Shown here one piece after another: positions 6,877-12,431 of a DNA stretch of 12,431 nt. The translations under genes and the position numbers were made by a program. The stretch comes from Rhizobium sp. (GTDB lineage Bacteria; Pseudomonadota; Alphaproteobacteria; Rhizobiales; Rhizobiaceae). The notes under the pieces are model-generated. The model worked only from the letters and a program-made list of their open reading frames with translations, was not told the origin of the DNA and made no database searches. The DNA lies in assembly GCA_003501385.1 (NCBI GenBank), contig DNPN01000221.1, positions 1-12,431 on the forward strand, in the 5' to 3' direction. Positions within the stretch are counted from its first letter, which is position 1. Each line of letters opens with the position of its first letter.

Positions 6877-8793
6877 ATGCGCTTCACAATAAAGCTCAAG
6901 TTAGCGCTGACATTTGGCCTTATCATCGCCATGATGGTTGGTAGTAGTCTTTATGGAATTTCCAGCCTCAACTCTCTCAACGATGCTATCAGCAATATGA
7001 TTGCTGGTCCGGCGGAACGTCTTCGCGCCGCGCAAGAGCTTAGCCGCATTCAGCTGAGGATTGCGCGTTCAGAGATGAATATGGCAACGGCGGAGACGCT
7101 GGCTCAGGCTGAGAAATCAATGGTCAACAGCGATGGCCATCGCAAAAACTTCCAGGAAATACTGACAACGCTGTTGAGCACCGCAACGACCGAAAAAGGC
7201 CGGGCGGATTGGGCTGAAGTCGCCCGATTGGCTGACGCAATGTTCAAGATTGATGATGAGGTTCGTGCTCTGGTCCGCGCTGGCAAGCAAGAAGATGCCA
7301 TCAAAAAAGCACGCACCGATGGCCGCCAGGTGATGGATAAGATTGGCGACATCGTTGATGGTCGTGTTGATGCCAGCAGAGGGCAGATGAAGCAGGCCGA
7401 TACCGATACCGACGTGCTCTACGACAATACAAAGTCAGTTATGCTCGCTGTTGTTGGCTTTGCTGTTGTTGTTGCTTCCGTTATTGCTGTGTGGATTGCT
7501 CTTGGTATCAGCCGTGGTCTGGGGAAAATCCAAACTGTTGCGGAAGGTGTTTCCCGCGGCGATCTTGATCAGAAGATTGAGATAAAAACCAATGATGAGA
7601 TCCGGGATCTGGTCAACACAATCAATATTATGACGGAAAACCTCCGTGGTACGGCTGCGGCTGCCAATCAGATTGCTGAAGGCGACTTGTCGAGAGACAT
7701 CCATCCGCTGTCCGAAAAAGACGTACTTGGACATGCTATGTACAACATGGTTCACAACCTGCGTGAGACATCGGCTATTGCCGACAAGATTGCCGGAGGT
7801 GACCTGACTGTCGCACCAAAACCTCGTTCCAATGTTGATACGCTTGGTATTGCGTTGCAAAGCATGGTTGAGCGTCTGAAGGGTGTTGTTACCGATGCGC
7901 TGTCTGCATCGGAAAATGTCTCCTCTGGTAGTCAGCAATTGTCCTCTGGCTCCGAGCAATTGTCACAAGGTGCCACAGAACAGGCGTCAAGCGCCGAAGA
8001 GGCATCTGCGTCGATGGAAGAAATGGCAGCCAACATCAAGCAGAACGCTGATAATGCCGCCCAGACGGAAAAGATTGCCCGTCAATCGTCCAAGGATGCA
8101 GAAGCCTCCGGCGAGGCCGTTGCTCGCGCGGTTGGTGCTATGCGCACCATTGCTGACAAAATCTCGATTGTTCAGGAAATTGCCCGTCAGACCGATCTTC
8201 TGGCCCTGAATGCGGCTGTAGAAGCAGCACGTGCCGGTGAACACGGCAAGGGCTTTGCGGTTGTCGCATCAGAGGTGCGCAAACTGGCTGAGCGTTCTCA
8301 GGCGGCGGCGGCTGAAATCAGCACGCTTTCGGGTGAGACTGTGCAGGTGGCGACCCAGGCAGGAGACATGTTGAACCGTCTGGTTCCGGATATTCGCAAG
8401 ACAGCCGAGCTGATTTCTGAAATCTCTGCGGCCTGCCGAGAGCAGGACATCGGTGCCAGCCAGATCAATGATGCGATCCAGCAGTTGGACAAGGTGACAC
8501 AGCAGAATGCCGGTGCATCGGAAGAAATGTCGGCGACCTCTGAAGAATTGGCCGCTCAGGCCGAAGAACTTCAGGCATCTATAGCCTTTTTTAAGATTGA
8601 TGGAGTATCCTCTAAAACAGCATCACCGAAATCTACGAGTGTTCGCCATCAGACTCAGCCAAAAGTTGCTCCTCGCAAGCAGCCTAATGCCCAGACGGTT
8701 ACAGCTCAGCAAGCACGGGCAAAAGGTTTCGCCCTTGATTTGTCGATGGGCGGACCCGATGAAGAAGATGGTGACTTTCGCCAGATAGCTTGA
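6877..8793 (+). CDS. Methyl-accepting chemotaxis protein 2 (three HAMP units)
   Basis: A 638-residue receptor. TM1 is about 10-28 and TM2 about 188-208. The periplasmic helical domain shares the AGPAERLR motif (43-50) and the pre-TM2 DVLYDNT motif with MCP4, and the GPxERLR core with MCP1, so the three sensors are related. The canonical HAMP (about 210-258) is followed by two extra 39-residue HAMP-like units (259-297 and 298-336), with GDL and LG/M landmarks. The cytoplasmic hairpin (347-572) carries paired-Glu methylation segments and the CheA/CheW-binding tip and is nearly identical to that of MCP1 (both read SSGSEQLSQ). The C-terminal tail GFALDLSMGGPDEEDGDF matches its neighbours. The gene has its own spacer of 290 bases with hairpins before it, so it may be transcribed separately from the core operon. 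The ligand cannot be predicted. Confidence 0.95.
   Translation: MRFTIKLKLALTFGLIIAMMVGSSLYGISSLNSLNDAISNMIAGPAERLRAAQELSRIQLRIARSEMNMATAETLAQAEKSMVNSDGHRKNFQEILTTLLSTATTEKGRADWAEVARLADAMFKIDDEVRALVRAGKQEDAIKKARTDGRQVMDKIGDIVDGRVDASRGQMKQADTDTDVLYDNTKSVMLAVVGFAVVVASVIAVWIALGISRGLGKIQTVAEGVSRGDLDQKIEIKTNDEIRDLVNTINIMTENLRGTAAAANQIAEGDLSRDIHPLSEKDVLGHAMYNMVHNLRETSAIADKIAGGDLTVAPKPRSNVDTLGIALQSMVERLKGVVTDALSASENVSSGSQQLSSGSEQLSQGATEQASSAEEASASMEEMAANIKQNADNAAQTEKIARQSSKDAEASGEAVARAVGAMRTIADKISIVQEIARQTDLLALNAAVEAARAGEHGKGFAVVASEVRKLAERSQAAAAEISTLSGETVQVATQAGDMLNRLVPDIRKTAELISEISAACREQDIGASQINDAIQQLDKVTQQNAGASEEMSATSEELAAQAEELQASIAFFKIDGVSSKTASPKSTSVRHQTQPKVAPRKQPNAQTVTAQQARAKGFALDLSMGGPDEEDGDFRQIA
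7651..7884 (+). repeat. Two tandem 117-base HAMP-like units in MCP2
   Basis: Units 7651-7767 and 7768-7884 each encode 39 residues of the pattern GDLSxDxxPLS or GDLTVxPKP followed by DxLG and M-x5-LR. The first resembles the internal units of MCP4; the second resembles the last unit of MCP3 and MCP4. Confidence 0.85.
7915..8592 (+). repeat. Signalling-domain direct repeat, copy 2 (MCP2)
   Basis: Gapless counterpart of 5687-6364. It includes the 107-base block 8080-8186 that is identical to MCP1, including all synonymous positions. Confidence 0.95.
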
Positions 8794-8811
8794 TGCGCCC
8801 TCAAAGAATTT

Positions 8812-8837
8812 GGTGCCGGGCTGAAAAGCCCGACGCC
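8812..8837 (+). terminator. GAAA-tetraloop hairpin after MCP2
   Basis: CGGGCT (8817-8822), loop GAAA, AGCCCG (8827-8832) form a perfect 6-pair stem. Beyond a C-A mismatch, GGTG (8812-8815) pairs with CGCC (8834-8837). It begins 18 bases after the MCP2 stop. No U-tract follows, so 3'-end stabilisation or processing is as likely as termination. Confidence 0.45.
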
Positions 8838-8936
8838 GCTCGACAGGCATGTATCAGCGCCTTGCCGTTCCTCACTCATTGCTGATGAATGATATCGTTC
8901 AGTCTTGGGCCTCTCGTTATGAGTTTGCTTTACAAC

Positions 8937-8940
8937 AGGA
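8937..8940 (+). promoter_or_regulatory. Ribosome binding site of MCP3
   Basis: AGGA sits 8 bases before ATG 8949. An open in-frame ATG at 8889 would add 20 residues that have no counterpart in the other receptors, so 8949 is preferred. Confidence 0.7.
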
Positions 8941-8948
8941 CAACGCAC

Positions 8949-10748
8949 ATGCGCTTTACCATCAAGCTTAAACTGGCACTATCTTTCGGTTTTCTCGTGG
9001 TTCTCATCGCCGTACTCGGGATATTCAGCCTTAGCCAGATCGGCAACGTCAATAGCAAGGCAAACGAGATTGCAACGAACTGGATGCCGAGCGTTGATGT
9101 CTCCAATCGAATCAATACGATGACGTCTGACTTTCGTATTGCCGAATTGCAACATGTCATTTCGCAAGATGATGTTGGCATGAAGCACTGGCTTGCCGAG
9201 CAGAATCAATTGGCCGATTCCATTGCCAAGCTTCAGTCCAAATACGAACCGCTGATCGGTGCTCCCGAAGAGCGCGCGTTGTTTGAAGCGTTCCAGCAGC
9301 CTTGGAAGGAATATCTGAAACTTCACGAAAAGGCTGTAGAACTCTCATCGCAAAATCAAACAGAAAAAGCGATGGCCATTTACAATGGTGATGGTCTGAA
9401 GGTTTACAATGAGGCGTCTAATGCTCTCCTGAAACTTGTTGAATACAACAGCAACGGTGGTGCTAAAGCATCTGATGAAGGTATCGCAATTTACGATACC
9501 GCCAAATTGCTTGTCATTTCAGGCATTGCCTTTTGCGCACTCTTTGCGACTGCAATCGCTTTTTGGATCTCTATGTCGATTGTCCGTGGTTTGAAACGCG
9601 GCATTGATCTCTCCGATGCCGTTGCTATCGGTGATCTCAACTATGAGGTTGAGCATCCGTCAAATGATGAGATCAAAGATCTGATCAATACCATGCAGCG
9701 CATGACATCCAATCTGCGCAACACCGCGCAGATCGCCGACCAGATCGCCAATGGTGATCTGACTGTTACGCCCAAGCCTTTGTCTGACAAGGATACTCTT
9801 GGTCAATCGCTTGAATTGATGGTCGAGCGTCTTCGTGGCGTTGTCGCTGATGCGCTTTCAGCCGGTGAGAATGTATCGTCTGGCAGTCAGCAGCTGTCCT
9901 CGGCATCGGAACAGGTTAGCCAGGGCGCAACCGAGCAGGCGTCTTCCGCTGAAGAAGCTTCGGCTTCGATGGAAGAAATGGCCGCCAATATCAAGCAGAA
10001 TGCCGATAATGCTGCCCAGACAGAAAAGATTGCCCGTCAATCCTCCAAGGATGCAGAAGCCTCCGGCGAGGCCGTTGCCCGTGCTGTTGGTGCCATGCGC
10101 ACCATTGCGGACAAGATTTCTGTCGTGCAGGAAATTGCCCGTCAGACCGATCTTCTGGCCCTGAATGCGGCTGTGGAAGCGGCGCGTGCTGGTGAACATG
10201 GCAAGGGCTTTGCAGTTGTTGCCTCCGAAGTGCGCAAGCTGGCTGAGCGCTCTCAGGCAGCGGCGGCTGAAATCAGCACCTTGTCGGGTGAGACGGTGCA
10301 GGTTGCGACCCAGGCAGGTGAAATGCTGAATCGTCTGGTTCCAGACATCCGCAAGACGGCGGAACTGATTTCTGAAATCTCTGCCGCTTGCCGTGAGCAA
10401 GATGTTGGGGCCAGCCAGATCAATGAAGCAATCCAGCAGTTGGACAAGGTAACCCAGCAGAATGCGGGTGCGTCTGAAGAGATGTCGGCCACTTCGGAAG
10501 AATTGGCTGCACAGGCTGAAGAGTTGCAGGCCTCAATCGCCTTCTTCCGGGTGGAGCGCACTTCGAACGGTGGCACGCGCCCACAGGCAACGACATCCAG
10601 TCGAAAGGCCGCGCCGCAGGCCACATCTCGAAAACCAGCGCCAAAGCAATCGGTCAGTAGCCAGCAAGCACGAGTCAAGGGTTTCGCGCTCGACCTGTCC
10701 ATGGGTGGACCGGATGAGGAAGATCGTCTCTTCAAAGACAGCGCCTGA
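8949..10748 (+). CDS. Methyl-accepting chemotaxis protein 3 (two HAMP units, different sensor)
   Basis: A 599-residue receptor. TM1 (about 10-29) and TM2 (about 187-208) enclose a periplasmic domain unlike those of MCP1, MCP2 and MCP4. It has NWMPSVDVSNRINTMTSDFR at 44-63, a signature I associate with the 4HB_MCP family and its NW-P motif after TM1. After the canonical HAMP (about 210-258) comes a single extra 39-residue HAMP-like unit (259-297). The cytoplasmic hairpin (308-533) is nearly identical to the others, but shares with MCP4 the SSASEQVSQ and ISVVQ variants. A basic, Ala/Pro-rich linker leads to the tail GFALDLSMGGPDEEDRLF. The sensor seems to have been combined with an N-terminal segment (MRFTIKLKLAL) and a signalling half common to the array. 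The ligand is unknown. Confidence 0.95.
   Translation: MRFTIKLKLALSFGFLVVLIAVLGIFSLSQIGNVNSKANEIATNWMPSVDVSNRINTMTSDFRIAELQHVISQDDVGMKHWLAEQNQLADSIAKLQSKYEPLIGAPEERALFEAFQQPWKEYLKLHEKAVELSSQNQTEKAMAIYNGDGLKVYNEASNALLKLVEYNSNGGAKASDEGIAIYDTAKLLVISGIAFCALFATAIAFWISMSIVRGLKRGIDLSDAVAIGDLNYEVEHPSNDEIKDLINTMQRMTSNLRNTAQIADQIANGDLTVTPKPLSDKDTLGQSLELMVERLRGVVADALSAGENVSSGSQQLSSASEQVSQGATEQASSAEEASASMEEMAANIKQNADNAAQTEKIARQSSKDAEASGEAVARAVGAMRTIADKISVVQEIARQTDLLALNAAVEAARAGEHGKGFAVVASEVRKLAERSQAAAAEISTLSGETVQVATQAGEMLNRLVPDIRKTAELISEISAACREQDVGASQINEAIQQLDKVTQQNAGASEEMSATSEELAAQAEELQASIAFFRVERTSNGGTRPQATTSSRKAAPQATSRKPAPKQSVSSQQARVKGFALDLSMGGPDEEDRLFKDSA
9723..9839 (+). repeat. Single extra 117-base HAMP-like unit in MCP3
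   Basis: It encodes residues 259-297 with GDLTVTPKPLSDKDTLG. It is homologous to the last unit of MCP2 (7768-7884) and of MCP4 (11909-12025). Confidence 0.85.
9870..10547 (+). repeat. Signalling-domain direct repeat, copy 3 (MCP3)
   Basis: Gapless counterpart of 5687-6364. It includes 10431-10489, identical to 6248-6306 of MCP1, while MCP2 differs within that stretch. Confidence 0.95.
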
Positions 10749-10797
10749 GTCTCTGTTTGCAACATGGAGCCGGACGACAATGCCGCCCGGCATCGCG

Positions 10798-10831
10798 GGT
10801 TCAGATTCTGTGGCGGATCGGAACCGTTTTT
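10798..10831 (+). terminator. Intrinsic terminator candidate after MCP3
   Basis: GGTTC (10798-10802) pairs with GAACC (10821-10825). Inside, across a 2x2 internal loop, ATTC (10805-10808) pairs with GGAT (10815-10818, one G-U). The stem is followed by G and then TTTTT (10827-10831). Of the hairpins in the receptor spacers it looks most like an intrinsic terminator. A smaller stem, ATGCC/GGCAT at 10780-10793, precedes it. Confidence 0.5.
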
Positions 10832-10890
10832 GACCCCGCATGATGCAGAAGACCGTTCGAATCTGGGTAACTTCGCGTTTAATTTTCTCA

Positions 10891-10895
10891 AAGGA
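10891..10895 (+). promoter_or_regulatory. Ribosome binding site of MCP4
   Basis: AAGGA is 8 bases before ATG 10904. The first residues, MRFTIKLKLAL, confirm the start by comparison with the other three receptors. Confidence 0.75.
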
Positions 10896-10903
10896 CAGCG
10901 CAG

Positions 10904-12431
10904 ATGCGTTTCACAATAAAACTTAAACTGGCTTTGGCATTCGGTTTGATGATTATCTTGCTGGTGGCGACGGCTTTCTTCGGCGTTTCCAGTCTTGGAA
11001 CACTCAATCGGGCATCTTCTGACCTCGTGGCTGGGCCCGTGAAGCGGCTGGAGCTCTCGTTGACGGCTTCTGGCAAGATGTCTGAAGCCGTTCGCGCGCA
11101 GAAGAACGCTCTGCTGTCGAAGACCGACGCTGAGGCCAGCAAATACTACCAGCTCTCGGACAGCAATATTAAGGACATGATTGATCTTGGCCAAGCTGGT
11201 TTGGCGATCGCTAGTCCGCAAGGCAAGCCTTATTGGGAAGCTGTGGTGAAAAATGCCTCGGACTTTAAGGCCAACTCAGTTCGGCTATCCGAGACGCAGG
11301 CCAGCGGCAAGATGGAAGATGCCTTGGCGCTGTCGAACGGCGAGCTGCGTACCATGGCGACCAATATGGCTGAGGCCGTTACAAAACTGGTCGAAATTCA
11401 GAAACAGGGGATGGCGAAAGCTGACGCGGATACGGATGTTCTGTATGGAAACACCCTGATGATCTTGATCTCGGTTGCTGGCGGTGCCGCACTTGTGGCA
11501 CTCGTTGCGGCGCTTTGGATCGCACTCGGCATCAGCTCAGGCCTGCGCAAGATCGCAACAGTTGCCGATGGTGTCGCGATTGGTGATCTCAATCAGAATA
11601 TCGAGATCAAGAGCAATGATGAAATCAAGGATCTGGTTGATACAATCAATGTGATGACGTCGAACCTGCGCAATACAGCGGCTGTTGCAGACCGCATTGC
11701 AACAGGTGATCTGTCGATTGATGTTAAGCCCCTGTCCGATAAGGACACGCTGGGTCTGTCCATGCTGAGCATGGTGACAAACCTGCGGACAACAGCCGCT
11801 GTTGCCGACATGATTGCAGCCGGTGATCTCTCGGGTGATGTCAAGCCCTTGTCTGATAAGGACACGCTTGGCCTTGCGATGCAGAGCATGACCACGAATT
11901 TGCGCGAGACATCGTCTGTCGCCAACCAGATTGCTGCGGGTGACTTGACTGTAACGCCAAAGCCATTGTCGAGCAAAGATACGCTTGGCACCGCATTGCA
12001 GAGCATGGTTGAGCGTCTTCGCGGCGTTGTGGCCGATGCGCTTTCGGCGTCTGACAATGTATCGTCGGGTAGCCAGCAGCTGTCTTCCGCTTCGGAACAG
12101 GTCAGCCAGGGCGCAACCGAGCAGGCATCGTCTGCTGAAGAAGCTTCTGCTTCGATGGAAGAAATGGCTGCCAATATCAAACAGAACGCTGACAACGCCG
12201 CCCAGACAGAAAAGATTGCCCGTCAATCTTCCAAGGATGCAGAAGCCTCCGGCGAAGCTGTATCCCGTGCGGTGGGTGCCATGCGTACCATTGCTGACAA
12301 GATTTCGGTCGTACAGGAAATTGCCCGTCAGACCGATCTTCTGGCTCTGAATGCGGCTGTGGAAGCAGCGCGTGCTGGTGAGCACGGCAAGGGCTTTGCG
12401 GTTGTTGCATCAGAGGTGCGCAAACTGGCTG
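10904..12431 (+). CDS. Methyl-accepting chemotaxis protein 4 (four HAMP units), 3' end outside window
   Basis: The first 509 codons of a receptor, open to the window end. TM1 is about 10-28 and TM2 about 187-207. The sensor is related to that of MCP2 (AGPVKRLEL near 43-51, DADTDVLYGNT before TM2) and more distantly to MCP1. The canonical HAMP (about 209-257) is followed by three 39-residue HAMP-like units (258-296, 297-335, 336-374), the longest array of the four. The cytoplasmic hairpin starts at 385 with the SSASEQVSQ variant shared with MCP3. The sequence stops just after the hairpin tip, at VRKLA. By comparison with its neighbours some 165-170 residues are missing, including the second methylation helix and the tail. 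A terminator-like hairpin lies upstream, so it may have its own promoter, although I see no clear one between 10832 and 10890. Confidence 0.95.
   Translation, partial: MRFTIKLKLALAFGLMIILLVATAFFGVSSLGTLNRASSDLVAGPVKRLELSLTASGKMSEAVRAQKNALLSKTDAEASKYYQLSDSNIKDMIDLGQAGLAIASPQGKPYWEAVVKNASDFKANSVRLSETQASGKMEDALALSNGELRTMATNMAEAVTKLVEIQKQGMAKADADTDVLYGNTLMILISVAGGAALVALVAALWIALGISSGLRKIATVADGVAIGDLNQNIEIKSNDEIKDLVDTINVMTSNLRNTAAVADRIATGDLSIDVKPLSDKDTLGLSMLSMVTNLRTTAAVADMIAAGDLSGDVKPLSDKDTLGLAMQSMTTNLRETSSVANQIAAGDLTVTPKPLSSKDTLGTALQSMVERLRGVVADALSASDNVSSGSQQLSSASEQVSQGATEQASSAEEASASMEEMAANIKQNADNAAQTEKIARQSSKDAEASGEAVSRAVGAMRTIADKISVVQEIARQTDLLALNAAVEAARAGEHGKGFAVVASEVRKLA
11675..12025 (+). repeat. 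Three tandem 117-base HAMP-like units in MCP4
   Basis: Units are 11675-11791, 11792-11908 and 11909-12025. The first two share TAAVAD, GDLS, DVKPLSDKDTLG and NLR and are the most alike, suggesting a recent duplication. The third has the GDLTVTPKPLS form typical of the unit next to the signalling domain in MCP2 and MCP3. Confidence 0.88.
12056..12431 (+). repeat. Signalling-domain direct repeat, copy 4 (MCP4, partial)
   Basis: The first 376 bases of the counterpart of 5687-6364, cut by the window end. Confidence 0.93.

Noticed and set aside
10749..10903. Both the MCP2-MCP3 and MCP3-MCP4 spacers are exactly 155 bases, hinting at a duplicated block
   Set aside because: The two spacers do not align by eye apart from ribosome binding sites, so equal length is probably coincidence.
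5687..12431. The repeated signalling segments as a mobile element or assembly duplication
   Set aside because: There are no terminal repeats, transposase or target duplications, and synonymous differences outside the conversion patches show genuine diverged paralogues.

Overview
The window is a chemotaxis gene cluster read entirely on the + strand. It looks like an alphaproteobacterium, possibly one of the Rhizobiales, judged from the style of the CheA, CheY and receptor proteins. Base composition is moderate in the genes and AT-rich in the first 525 bases. The species cannot be named from the sequence.

Layout. Bases 1-525 hold no convincing gene and probably carry the promoter region; two dyad-symmetric sites lie there. 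From 526 to 4877 five genes are packed with 4-base stop/start overlaps or a 2-base gap. They are a REC-HD-GYP response regulator (predicted cyclic-di-GMP phosphodiesterase, TTG start), a small STAS-domain protein, CheY, CheA and CheW. Only 8 bases after cheW begins the first of four tandem methyl-accepting chemotaxis proteins: MCP1 (4886), MCP2 (6877), MCP3 (8949) and MCP4 (10904, running off the window end). The spacers between receptors are 290, 155 and 155 bases and carry RNA hairpins, so the receptors may be partly uncoupled from the core operon.

How it works together. The MCPs sense a periplasmic or membrane signal through four-helix-bundle-like domains. They pass it through HAMP domains to nearly identical cytoplasmic hairpins, which CheW couples to the CheA kinase. 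CheA phosphate goes to CheY and presumably also to the receiver domain of the HD-GYP protein, linking chemotaxis to cyclic-di-GMP turnover. The STAS protein is a likely CheA- or regulator-binding accessory. No cheR, cheB, cheD or cheZ is present; they may lie beyond the right edge.

Most striking: the four receptors carry 1, 3, 2 and 4 HAMP-type units, built by adding a 39-residue (117-base) module. Their signalling domains are almost identical, and patches of perfect DNA identity suggest gene conversion. They end in a shared acidic C-terminal peptide that is not the classical CheR-binding pentapeptide.
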